Position numbers and translations under genes: made by a program | Source of the DNA: Vibrio casei | GTDB lineage: Bacteria > Pseudomonadota > Gammaproteobacteria > Enterobacterales > Vibrionaceae | Assembly: GCF_002218025.2 (NCBI RefSeq) | Contig: NZ_AP018681.1 | Location: 372,001 to 436,000, forward strand | Direction: 5' to 3' | Length of the DNA stretch: 64,000 nucleotides | The notes under the pieces: model-generated | Told to the model about the DNA's origin: nothing | The model's database searches: none | What the model saw: the letters and a program-made list of their open reading frames with translations, nothing else | Part shown: positions 29,785-37,931 of the stretch, piece after piece | Layout: each line of letters starts with the position of its first letter | Numbering within the stretch: position 1 is the first letter of the stretch

Positions 29785-30573
29785 AATAATTATAATTATA
29801 TCGAGGTTAGAATGAATCAATTTTTTAATTTTATAATCCATGACTTATTAGGGCAAGCATCAATACTCATTGCATTTATTGCCATGTTGGGGTTGATACT
29901 ACAAAAGAAATCTTTTGGTAAAACGATTGAAGGGACATTTAAAACATTATTAGGTTTTTTAGTGATGATGGCCGGTATAAATATCATCGTAGAGACTCTC
30001 ACATTTTTAAATACTATATTTAGTCACGGCTTTGGTATGACAGGGTATATAACCGATGTTGCCGCTATTGCCGGGCTAGCTAATAGAGAGTTAGGTTCAG
30101 AAGTCGCTTTAACATTATTGGTTATATTCATTACGAACATTGTTATAGCCAGAATTACACCGTGGAAATATATTTTCTTAACCGGGCAAGCATTATTATG
30201 GATGGCAACCATAGGTACTGTCATTGGTTATAAAGCAGGGCTCACAGGGTTACCATTGATTTTAACTGGAGGTATTTTTGGTGGAATTATGGCGGTTCTG
30301 ATGCCGGCTATTGCCCAACCTGTTGTAAGAAAAATAACGGACTCTGATGACGTCGCGCTTGGACACTTTTGTACGATTGGCTACTTAGTTCAGGCTGCTG
30401 TCGCTAAAGTTGTCGGTAAGAACTCAAAATCAATTGAAGATATTGAATTACCTGATGGGTTTAAGTTTCTTAATGACACCTATTTATCTATGGCTGTTGT
30501 TATGGTGCCAATGTACTTAATCCCCGCAATAGCCGCAGGTCCTGAGTTTATTGATCCCATGTCTAATGGTGTT

Positions 30574-30581
30574 AATTATTT
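30574..30581 (+). repeat. Target-site duplication, left copy
   Basis: AATTATTT, repeated at 32126-32133 directly beyond the other end of the element; 8 bp is the size made by IS66-family elements. Confidence 0.92.
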
Positions 30582-30608
30582 GTAACTATTCACCCAGGAG
30601 CTATTGAC
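30582..30608 (+). repeat. Left terminal inverted repeat of the IS66 element
   Basis: Matches the right end over 27 positions with one mismatch (G/C at position 16). The element's promoter for the transposase should lie between here and 30685. Confidence 0.88.
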
Positions 30609-30684
30609 AGCAAATTTATGTGACTGAGTTAACTTGATCCCACATTCAACTTGAGTGATCTTTTTGTGGTGGCAATCTGGAGGT

Positions 30685-32106
30685 ATGAATAAGAAAACAT
30701 TACCTCCACCGCCAGATTTCGATTCGCCTGAAGAGGCGAAAGATATCATCCACTTTTTATGGAATAAGTTGGCTGAGCTTGAAGATAGGCTAAACCAAAA
30801 TAGTCGCAACTCTTCTGTGCCATCATCTCAACAACCCCTGCATAATAAAGCTAAAAATACTTCGCCGAATCGGAAGAAATCTGGAAAAAAGCAAGGAGCT
30901 CAACCAGGTCATAAAGGCCATCGCCGACTGCTTCATCCTATTGAAGAGAGCGCCTCGGTTGAGCAATATTTACCGAATAAGATATGCCACTGCGGTGGGT
31001 GTGTTATTCCAAATCGAAAACCTTATAAACGACACCAAATCTTTGACTTGCCAGATATCTCATACACGCTTGTTGAACATCAAATTTTTAAAGGCGAGTG
31101 CTCATGGTGTGGTGATAAGCATCAAGCGGAGCTTCCAGAGTCTGTGCCCGATGTTCAAATGGGGTCAAATCTACATAGCTTTATCGCAATCCAGGCGACG
31201 CAGCACCACCAAAGCATAGGTAAAATACAATCTATGTTGAAAGACGTCTTCCAGCTTAACTTCTCAACAGGTGCAATATCAGCGGCGCAAGGACGAGTCA
31301 CTGAATACTTAGCCGATACTCATACTCAAATTCATGAAACAGTCAAAGCATCTAAACTGATTATGGCTGATGAGACTTCGCATCAGCGCAATAATGATAA
31401 ACGCTGGATGTGGGCCGCACTCAGCAATGACGTAGCCTTTTTCTAAATTAACAGTGGAAGAAACCAACATGCTGCCAAACGACTACTTGGTGAAGCGGTT
31501 TCACACCTTTTAGTGACTGACCAATATTCTGCCTACAAATATATCGACGAATCTAAGCGCCAATTATGCTGGGCTCACATATTAAGGAACGTCATCGCTA
31601 TCGAGGAAAGCGTTTGTCCTGAAAACCAAAAAATCGGAGAAAAACTCGCTTTAATCGCTCATAGCGTATTCAGGTGTCATCACCGATATATCGAAGAAAA
31701 AATTACCGAAAGCCAATATTACCGCCGACTCAGGCGATTACGAAAGAGCTGGCTTCATTGGCTCAAATTGGGTAGTTATCAATGCTCAAAACGATATCGA
31801 GGTAGATGTCGAAACCTCATCGCTGATGATGCCATGGTCTGGCGGTTTATGGACGACTCCGAGTGCCCGTTAACAAACAACGCAGCGGAGCGAGTTCTCC
31901 GTAATTACATACTGATGAGGAAGTGTTGTTACGTGACTCGCTCATATCGAGGCGACCAGTTCCGCGAACGAATGTTCTCGCTGATAGAAACAGCCAAACT
32001 TCAGCAGGTCTCTGCTTATAAATGGCTGCGTGAAATCGTCGAACATCACATGTTGAGAGTTGATTATCAGGCGCCAGTATTTTTTAGCGTAAACCGTCGT
32101 CAATAG
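30685..32106 (+). pseudogene. IS66-family transposase with an in-frame stop
   Basis: Starts at ATG 30685 with GGAGGT directly before it (MNKKTLPPPPDF). An N-terminal coiled helix (LWNKLAELEDRLNQNSRNSS) and a Cys zinc motif (CHCGGC ... CSWCG) are followed by the DDE catalytic core: first Asp in LIMADETSHQRNN, second in LLVTDQYSAYKY, Glu in NNAAERVLRNYIL. TAA at 31444-31446, after SNDVAFF, interrupts one continuous frame that goes on as INSGRNQHAAKRLL. The stop separates the first Asp from the other two catalytic residues. One base change (AAA or CAA to TAA) would explain it. Total about 473 codons. Confidence 0.88.
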
Positions 32107-32125
32107 CTCGTGGGTGAATAGTTAC
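32099..32125 (+). repeat. Right terminal inverted repeat of the IS66 element
   Basis: GTCAATAGCTCGTGGGTGAATAGTTAC read here is the complement of the left end with one mismatch. It is followed at once by the second AATTATTT copy. Confidence 0.88.
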
Positions 32126-32133
32126 AATTATTT
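32126..32133 (+). repeat. Target-site duplication, right copy
   Basis: AATTATTT identical to 30574-30581. Confidence 0.92.
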
Positions 32134-32717
32134 AATGTATTCATTTATGCAGTCAATAACATTTGTTGCAGGCGTATTTGTGCTGTATGCCGGCGTACGT
32201 TTACTGCTTAATGAGCTAGTGCCTGCATTTAGGGGTATTGCCATGAAGTTGGTGCCAGATGCTAAGCCAGCCCTCGATTGTCCCGTTTTATTTCCTTACT
32301 CCCCCAATGCCGTCATTGTTGGTTTTCTTGCGACAACGGTCGGTTCAATTATCGGGATGTTGGTATTCCCTATGTTTGGTCTCGCAATGATATTACCAGG
32401 GTTATTGACTAACTTTTTTGCTGGCGGTACAGCAGGTGTGTTTGGTAATGCGATGGGAGGGCGTCGCGGTGCGGTTATTGGGGGGGTTGTACATGGCCTA
32501 TTTATTACATTACTCCCAGCAATTTTAATTCCATTGCTTGAAAGTTATGGTTTTGTTGGGGTGACGTTCAGTGACTCCGATGTTATCTCAACTGGGCTTG
32601 TCCTTGGTAACGCATTCAATGGCAACTGGCTATTTGTAAGTGTATTCAGCGTATTCGTTATCGCTGTTACGTATTTTGTTCACCGTAGTATTAATAATGA
32701 CCTTAAGGGATTATCAC

Positions 32718-33560
32718 ATGAAACTTTATAATTTTACCGAACTTCGTGCCATAGCTAAAGAACGTGGATTTCAAGCTCTTGGTTCGTTTAACTTACATTG
32801 CTTGGAAATGCTACCTGCTTTCTTTAAAGCTGCGAAAGAAACAAATTCACCTTTGATGATACAAATTTCGACAGGGACAGCACTATTTTTAGGTCATGAG
32901 TTGATTGTTGATTCAATTAAGTCATTGTCTAAAACAATGGACGTTCCAGCATGCTTACATTTAGATCATTGCTCTAATATTGACGACATTAAAAAAGCTA
33001 TTGACTCAGGTTTTAGCTCTGTAATGTACGATGGTTCTCATCTGCCTCTAGCCGAAAATATAGCCAATACAAAAATTGTTATTGCTTATGCACATCCTCG
33101 TAACATTACCGTGGAAGGGGAGCTAGGGGCGATTGGTGGTAGTGAAGATGGTAAAGCGGTTCATGAAAATGATATTGCATTTACCACTCCGGAAGAAGTA
33201 CAAGCTTTTGTCGACGGAACTAATGTAGATATGTTGGCTATTTCAATCGGTACAGTACATGGCTCATACACATCTAAAACTAATATACAACATGAATTAT
33301 TAAATAAAATTACTCAAATAACGAAGACACCTTTAGTGCTACATGGTGGAACGGGGGTGAGTAATGAAGATATGCGTTTAGTGGTTGGTAAGGGGATTGA
33401 GAAAGTCAATGTCGGGACGGAAATGAATGTACAGTGGGTTGATAATATTCAAAAAACATGTGCGGCAGGAAAAGTAGATGACAGTGTCCGAAAATTTTTA
33501 ATTCCGGCGAATGATGCAGTGAAAGAAGTATTAAAGCAAAAAATTCAACTATTTCAATAA
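32718..33560 (+). CDS. Class II ketose-bisphosphate aldolase
   Basis: 280 residues from ATG 32718, preceded by AAGGGA and overlapping the end of the IIC gene by 14 bp. Class II FBA/GatY/AgaY family: ACLHLDHCSNIDDIKKAIDSGFSSVMYDGSHLP holds the catalytic Asp and first zinc His, AYAHPRNITVEGELGAIGGSEDG more of the metal site, LAISIGTVHG and LVLHGGTGVSNED the phosphate-binding loops. It would cleave the ketose bisphosphate made by the PFK-like kinase to dihydroxyacetone phosphate and an aldehyde. Length and sequence are nearer to GatY/FbaA-type sugar aldolases (tagatose or fructose bisphosphate) than to long FbaA; the stereoisomer used is unknown. Confidence 0.88.
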   Translation: MKLYNFTELRAIAKERGFQALGSFNLHCLEMLPAFFKAAKETNSPLMIQISTGTALFLGHELIVDSIKSLSKTMDVPACLHLDHCSNIDDIKKAIDSGFSSVMYDGSHLPLAENIANTKIVIAYAHPRNITVEGELGAIGGSEDGKAVHENDIAFTTPEEVQAFVDGTNVDMLAISIGTVHGSYTSKTNIQHELLNKITQITKTPLVLHGGTGVSNEDMRLVVGKGIEKVNVGTEMNVQWVDNIQKTCAAGKVDDSVRKFLIPANDAVKEVLKQKIQLFQ

Positions 33561-33585
33561 TAACAAATATTAATCATCTTATGGT

Positions 33586-33601
33586 CGCCAAGAAATTGGC
33601 G
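33586..33601 (+). repeat. Small hairpin in the aldolase-hypothetical gap
   Basis: CGCCAA-GAAA-TTGGCG: a perfect 6-bp stem with a GNRA-type tetraloop, 19 bp before the next start codon. No T-run follows, so an mRNA stability or processing element is more likely than a terminator. Confidence 0.5.
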
Positions 33602-33619
33602 GCTGATTAAGGAGACGAT

Positions 33620-33901
33620 ATGTTGAAGTTTATACAATCTGTATTCACATCGAAACCAACGATGAATACAGAGCAATCAGCAGTAAATAATACGGACGCG
33701 ATAGAAATAGAGTTGCGTATTCAAACACTAGAACATCAATTGATGGAAGATGAGACGAATGCAGAAACTCATAAAGTATTAATGCTTGAATACAATAAAG
33801 CGTTGAAAGTTTTTGCAAAAACACCAGGCTTCAAGAACAAAATCGATGATGTGTTTTTAAAGATAGATGATTTAAGAAACACGACACGCAAACATTTATA
33901 G
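33620..33901 (+). CDS. Small hypothetical protein inside the PTS operon
   Basis: 93 residues, starting MLKFIQSVFTSKPT, with AAGGAGACGAT just upstream of the ATG. I do not recognise a family. The first 10 residues form a short amphipathic or hydrophobic patch. From about residue 25 on it is charged and predicted helical (IEIELRIQTLEHQLMEDETNAETHKVLMLEYNKAL), consistent with a coiled coil. No Cys and no catalytic motif are evident. It lies between the aldolase and EIIA genes with short spacing and a strong ribosome site, so it is very likely translated. It may be an accessory or membrane-tethering protein for this PTS pathway; that is a guess. Confidence 0.7.
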   Translation: MLKFIQSVFTSKPTMNTEQSAVNNTDAIEIELRIQTLEHQLMEDETNAETHKVLMLEYNKALKVFAKTPGFKNKIDDVFLKIDDLRNTTRKHL

Positions 33902-33909
33902 GTCTATTT

Positions 33910-34347
33910 ATGAATATAAAAGAATTATTGATCGAATCAGATGCCATTCAATTAGGAATATGTGAAACAGACTGGAAAGCAATCATCAATTTAGCGGCAG
34001 CTCCTCTAATAAAGAATGGCTATTTAGAAAAAACGTATTCTCAATCTGTAATAGACAGTACGAATGATAACGGTGCTTATTATGTTTTCGATGAAGGTAT
34101 AGCTATTCCTCATGCTCGGCCGGAGTGTGGTGTTTTGAAGAATTGTTTTAGTTTAGTCGTTCTCACTAATCCTGTCTCTTTTAATGGAAGTGTGCCTGCA
34201 GATATTATTATTTTATTTGGAGCAATGGATAGCAATGCTCATATTGAACAGGGGATTGGTTCTATTGTCACGATGCTGGATGATGAACGTAAGATTAACG
34301 CTATTAGAAATGCAACGAGTCGACAAGAATTATTGGAGATGATATGA
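33910..34347 (+). CDS. PTS EIIA component (mannitol/Ntr/UlaC type)
   Basis: 145 residues of the PTS_EIIA_2 family. YYVFDEGIAIPHARPECGVLKNCFSLVVLTNPVSF contains the phospho-accepting His in IPHARPE. AWIDE-type front region DWKAIINLAAAPLIKNGYLEKTYSQSVI is also typical. It takes phosphate from HPr and passes it to the EIIB encoded at 29497. Its last codon overlaps the start of the next gene by 4 bp, so it is coupled to the kinase. Confidence 0.9.
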   Translation: MNIKELLIESDAIQLGICETDWKAIINLAAAPLIKNGYLEKTYSQSVIDSTNDNGAYYVFDEGIAIPHARPECGVLKNCFSLVVLTNPVSFNGSVPADIIILFGAMDSNAHIEQGIGSIVTMLDDERKINAIRNATSRQELLEMI

Positions 34348-34904
34348 CCTCTGAATATAAATTCGTGATTTTAGTTAATGGGGTTCCTGCTTCAGGGAAG
34401 AGTTCTGTTGCGCATCAGGTCGCTGAGCACTTTAATTTTACTTATTTGTCTATTGATACGATTAAAGAGCCATTTATGATGGTGACAGAAAATTATAATC
34501 GAACAATAAATCGTGCATTAGGTAAAGCAGCATATCAGGTGATTTGGGATATTGTAGCCCAATCACCACATCATAATAGTTTTGTGATTGATGCTTGGTT
34601 TGGGTTTCAGCCGCGAGAAGACTTACTTGAATATCTAAACCGATCGGGTGTGACACATGTCCTTGAAATTTGGAATAGTATTTCTGGAGAGACTGCGATG
34701 CAACGTTATAAAAAACGGATTCCATATCGCTCAGATAAGCACCCAAAAGAAGAATATTTACCGGAGCTTTCTATATTGGCTGAAAAAGCTAAACCGATGA
34801 TGGTGAGTGATGTCATCACTGTCGATCAAGATAAAACGATCGATATGGCTCACATCTTTCGGTCAATAACTGAAAAACTAACACAGCAAAAAATAAGAGC
34901 ATAA
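34344..34904 (+). CDS. P-loop small-molecule kinase (AAA_33 type)
   Basis: 186 residues. The N-terminus FVILVNGVPASGKSSVAHQVAEHF is a Walker A loop, followed by LSIDTIKEPFM, with the acidic residue typical of nucleotide/sugar kinases and chloramphenicol phosphotransferase-like enzymes. VIDAWFGFQPREDL and a lid-like segment MQRYKKRIPYRSDKHPKEEY with several Arg/Lys follow. It overlaps the EIIA gene by 4 bp and ends the operon. It may phosphorylate the sugar, an aldehyde product of the aldolase (for example glyceraldehyde) or a related alcohol. The family is clear, the substrate is not. Confidence 0.78.
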   Translation: MTSEYKFVILVNGVPASGKSSVAHQVAEHFNFTYLSIDTIKEPFMMVTENYNRTINRALGKAAYQVIWDIVAQSPHHNSFVIDAWFGFQPREDLLEYLNRSGVTHVLEIWNSISGETAMQRYKKRIPYRSDKHPKEEYLPELSILAEKAKPMMVSDVITVDQDKTIDMAHIFRSITEKLTQQKIRA

Positions 34905-35288
34905 AGGTATGTATTAGAGAGACGTTCTCGATAAAAAATGTCTTTATGACTTAAATTATAATGCTTCTGTTTATTTCATATATAGATGTATTAATCAGTG
35001 GATGATTCAGTGATTGCTTAAGGTATCGTTTGCTTTGTGGTAATGAGCATATTTATCTAAAGTTTATATTGTACTTCGCTAAATTGACGGTATCGTTAGT
35101 GCCCATTAAGAAATGGTGATGATTTACATGCTTTTGATCACCTCATTTTATGGGCATTTTGAGCCTGAATATTGATACCAAGATATTGCAGTTGTCGTTG
35201 TAAATTGTGGCTTTGCTAGCGCGATTTGATGCCTTACCGCAACTTGAGTGTAAAATTAAACCTATATAGACAAACAAGAGGCAGTATT
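34905..35288. other. Intergenic region and leader before adenosine deaminase
   Basis: Apart from the long inverted repeat at 35100-35156 I see no coding frame or known RNA. I looked for the adenine riboswitch known from Vibrio vulnificus add and do not find its conserved core. Promoter position not assignable. Confidence 0.45.
35100..35156 (+). promoter_or_regulatory. Long imperfect inverted repeat in the add upstream region
   Basis: TGCCCATTAAGAAATGGTGAT (35100-35120) faces ATCACCTCATTTTATGGGCA (35137-35156), with a 16-nt loop and small mismatches; TTTT follows. It may terminate readthrough from the PTS operon or be a leader structure. Confidence 0.5.
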
Positions 35289-36440
35289 ATGAATACCCCA
35301 CTTCCAAAAGTGATTTTGCACGAACATATTGAAGGTTCAGTGACCCCTGAAACTGCTCTTGTTTTAGCGAAAAAGCACAACGTATCTCTGCCAGATGATT
35401 TTTTATATCCAGAGGGAGCTTACGATAAAGATGCTTTTCCAAATGGACGTTATCAATATGATGAAACGGATTTTGGCGCTTTTGTTACTGCTTACGATGT
35501 TGTTGCCGATTTAGTTCGTGATGCTGATGATTATTACCTCATCATGAAAGATTACCTCTTACGCAATGCTCAGCAAGGAATGATCTATTGTGAAATGATT
35601 ACCTCTGCTTTTCACCTGTGTTACCAAGAAGATGCTCAAGGAAAGGTATTGCTTAATGCTGATAAGTATCATGACTTCATGGATGCCATTGAACGTGCCA
35701 TTAATGAAGTAAAAGAGGAATATGGTACAGAAACTCGTTTACAAGCGTGTGGTGTACGGCATTTGAGTAGGGAACATTTAGATCTGAGTGCTGATTTCAT
35801 AGCAAAAAACCCGCGTAAAATGGTCACAGGTTTTAATATTGCGGGCAATGAAATGGCAGGGGAGTTTGAAGATTTCATTTATGTTCACGAACTGATCGAT
35901 AATATCCCACTACCTAAATCTTATCATGCCGGTGAAATCCGTGGGCCGGAAAGTATTCGCGATGCATTGGCGTTTGGTGCCAAACGTATTGGTCATGGTA
36001 TTGCGGCGATTAAAGATGATGAGTTAATCGAGAAGCTTATTCGTGACAATATTACGTTGGAAGTCGCCCCAACCAGTAACCGTATTCTGGTGACCGAGTT
36101 TGAACAAACATTGGATAATCATCCTTTGCGTCGTTTATATGAAAAAGGCGTTCGGTTATCGGTGAATACTGATGATGCCGGATTATTTGGTACCGATGTG
36201 GGTAAGGAATATCATATTGCCGCCACTGTATTTGGGTTTTCTCGGGTGGAATTATTGGATGTGACTTTGTGTGCTTTGGAAGCGGCGTTCGTCTCTGATG
36301 ATATTAAACACGATATGATCATGAGCACCTATGATGTTTTCACTGATCAAGATTGGCAAGATCTAGAAATTCATGCCGCTAATTTGCCTGATGGGGCACT
36401 GAAAACACGCTTGCAATCTCGAGTGAAAAACAAACCCTAG
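35289..36440 (+). CDS. add: Adenosine deaminase family protein
   Basis: 383 residues from ATG 35289, preceded by AGAGGCAG; 21 upstream in-frame codons lack support. Metal-dependent amidohydrolase fold: PKVILHEHIEGSVTPE gives the first zinc HxH, FNIAGNE, PKSYHAGEIRGPESIRDALAFGAKRIGHGIA gives the third His, catalytic Glu and HG motif, and SVNTDDAGLFG the final Asp ligands. It deaminates adenosine or deoxyadenosine to inosine in purine salvage. The longer length and HEHIEG (rather than HCHLDG/HTHLEG) leave adenine or other purine nucleoside analogues possible. Monocistronic. Confidence 0.87.
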   Translation: MNTPLPKVILHEHIEGSVTPETALVLAKKHNVSLPDDFLYPEGAYDKDAFPNGRYQYDETDFGAFVTAYDVVADLVRDADDYYLIMKDYLLRNAQQGMIYCEMITSAFHLCYQEDAQGKVLLNADKYHDFMDAIERAINEVKEEYGTETRLQACGVRHLSREHLDLSADFIAKNPRKMVTGFNIAGNEMAGEFEDFIYVHELIDNIPLPKSYHAGEIRGPESIRDALAFGAKRIGHGIAAIKDDELIEKLIRDNITLEVAPTSNRILVTEFEQTLDNHPLRRLYEKGVRLSVNTDDAGLFGTDVGKEYHIAATVFGFSRVELLDVTLCALEAAFVSDDIKHDMIMSTYDVFTDQDWQDLEIHAANLPDGALKTRLQSRVKNKP

Positions 36441-36449
36441 CTCTTTAGT

Positions 36450-36483
36450 AAAGCAGGCAGAGCACGGTGTATCTGTCTGCTTT
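36450..36483 (+). terminator. Terminator downstream of add
   Basis: AAAGCAGGCAGA at 36450-36461 pairs with TCTGTCTGCTTT at 36472-36483 (one G-T pair), 10 bp after the add stop. Confidence 0.7.
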
Positions 36484-36671
36484 CATTTAACTTATCACTG
36501 GCTTTTGCCTTGTTCTTTTTGTCTTTTGTTGGTCCAATCTGTTTGACTTTTCAAACTGCCTCTTGATGTCGTATAGGCATCTATCTGTTTGTCATCACTT
36601 GTAGATAGTTATATAAATTACCCATATAAGTTGTTAGCCTAAATGCGGTTAATACGGGCAAAGGACATGTG

Positions 36672-37682
36672 ATGAAAGAGAAGGCTATTTCTATATTACT
36701 GATGAACGTGTTTTGTACTTCTTTTGCTTGGGCGGAAACACCAAGTGCGTACGATTTGTGTTTGTTGGATAAAATTAAACAGCAACAAGGTGATGAAACC
36801 ATTGAAAGTGTGCGCAGCCAGTGCCAACTTAGTGTGGTGTCTGATCCTGATGCCGGACTAAAAACGTCTCAAGACAGTTTGATTGAACAAAGGGTTAAAT
36901 CTGAACGAGAAACAGCCTTTGAACCTTATGTGATCACCGCTCACCGTTTAAATTATTTATTACCTGTGACGTACAGCGATAGCATTAATAAAGAGGCTTA
37001 TGCAGATACTGATTGGGGAGAGGGTTTACGCCATGCTGAAGCTGAATTCCAAATAAGCTTTAAGATCCCGCTTAACTATTCTGATTTGATGTTTGAAGGC
37101 GATGGCCTGTATTTTGGTATGACACTGAAATCATTTTGGCAAATTTATTCACAAGAGATCTCTCGCCCATTTCGTGAAACCAATTATCGTCCCGAGATCT
37201 TTTATGTGACCCCAACTGGTTGGACGCCATTTGGTGGTAAAACGGCCTTTGGTTTTGGTATTGAGCATGAATCTAATGGGCAACGACAAGGGTTATCCCG
37301 TAGCTGGAACCGTGTATACAGTCAATTTTATTTCGCTAAGGATAACTTTGTTGTTGCATTACAACCTTGGTGGCGCATTCCAGAAGACGAAAAAGATTCC
37401 CCGATGGATCCCAGTGGTGATGATAACCCTGATATTGAAGATTACATGGGGCATTTTGAATTAACGAGTGCTTATAAGTGGAATAAACTGGAATTCTCTT
37501 TCCTTGGCCGAGAAAACTTTTCAACCAACAAAGGCTTCGCTGAAATAGGCGTCAGTTTTCCTATTTGGGGGAAAATTCGTGGTTATACTAAGTATTCTAC
37601 GGGTTATGGCAGCAGCTTGATTGATTATGATCAAAATCAACAAAGAGTCGGTATTGGTATCGCGATAACGGAATTGTTATAG
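36672..37682 (+). CDS. pldA: Outer membrane phospholipase A1
   Basis: 336 residues from ATG 36672; a GTG codon sits just before. Signal peptide to about AWA-ETPSAYD. The 12-stranded barrel of OMPLA shows the known motifs LYFGMTLKSFWQIY, the active-site EHESNGQRQG with His and Ser, and SRSWNRVY with the Asn (about residues 199, 201 and 213). It hydrolyses phospholipids that reach the outer leaflet and keeps outer membrane asymmetry. An extended N-terminal part with a Cys pair (CLLDKI ... SQCQLS) is present as in Vibrio homologues. Monocistronic with a terminator. Confidence 0.93.
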   Translation: MKEKAISILLMNVFCTSFAWAETPSAYDLCLLDKIKQQQGDETIESVRSQCQLSVVSDPDAGLKTSQDSLIEQRVKSERETAFEPYVITAHRLNYLLPVTYSDSINKEAYADTDWGEGLRHAEAEFQISFKIPLNYSDLMFEGDGLYFGMTLKSFWQIYSQEISRPFRETNYRPEIFYVTPTGWTPFGGKTAFGFGIEHESNGQRQGLSRSWNRVYSQFYFAKDNFVVALQPWWRIPEDEKDSPMDPSGDDNPDIEDYMGHFELTSAYKWNKLEFSFLGRENFSTNKGFAEIGVSFPIWGKIRGYTKYSTGYGSSLIDYDQNQQRVGIGIAITELL

Positions 37683-37712
37683 CTTCTCTTAATTTTTAGA
37701 TCGGTCTTATTG

Positions 37713-37739
37713 AAAGCTTAATCATAATGGTTAAGCTTT
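37713..37739 (+). terminator. Terminator downstream of pldA
   Basis: AAAGCTTAA-TCATAATGG-TTAAGCTTT followed by a TTCTTTT tract, 30 bp after the pldA stop. Confidence 0.8.
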
Positions 37740-37931
37740 TTCTTTTAAAGAATTCCATTTTCACCTTCTGCATAGATTTCATGTTTAAAAATGGCCTATT
37801 GTTTTGTCTAAAGTCAGCAAAATGATCATTTTTTCATGTTTTGGTTAAAACGGTATTTTCTTACTTATAGAGTGCTACTGTTAGGGTAACGATTTCATTC
37901 ATTTTTATAGCCACTAATTAGGAGCGAAATA

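Larger units (their letters stand above)
30582..32125 (+). mobile_element. IS66-family insertion sequence, 1544 bp, single-transposase type
   Basis: The ends are inverted repeats: left GTAACTATTCACCCAGGAGC, right (reverse complement) GTAACTATTCACCCACGAGC. One mismatch falls within about 27 bp, as both continue TATTGAC. GTAA ends and the 8-bp flanking duplication fit IS66. Only one transposase gene is present, with no tnpA/tnpB accessory genes, as in the ISBst12 subgroup. The near-identical ends and intact duplication suggest a fairly recent insertion. The transposase has an in-frame stop, so this copy can move only if helped in trans. Confidence 0.92.
29812..32731 (+). pseudogene. PTS EIIC permease (UlaA/SgaT type) interrupted by an IS66 element
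   Basis: The 5' part (29812-30581) encodes about 256 residues with UlaA-like helices (MLGLILQKKSFGKTIEGTFKTLLGF, ITPWKYIFLTGQALLWMA, LPDGFKFLNDTYLSMAVVM). The 3' part (from 32126/32134 to 32731) continues MYSFMQSITFVAGVFVLYAGVR to NNDLKGLSHETL. Removing the element with one copy of the 8-bp repeat gives an uninterrupted frame (GVNYLMYSFMQ) of about 456 residues, normal for UlaA. As it stands the IS ends the protein at GVNYL, so transport is probably lost. The 3' end overlaps the aldolase start. Confidence 0.9.

Noticed and set aside
30582-32125. Composite transposon around the PTS genes
   Set aside because: Only one IS copy is visible; no second copy flanks the operon.
32114-32731. A separate membrane protein starting inside the right IS end
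   Set aside because: It is the 3' part of the PTS IIC gene; no ribosome site precedes the apparent start.
34905-35288. Adenine riboswitch upstream of add, as in Vibrio vulnificus
   Set aside because: The conserved three-way junction core and its loop sequences are not present; only an unrelated inverted repeat is.
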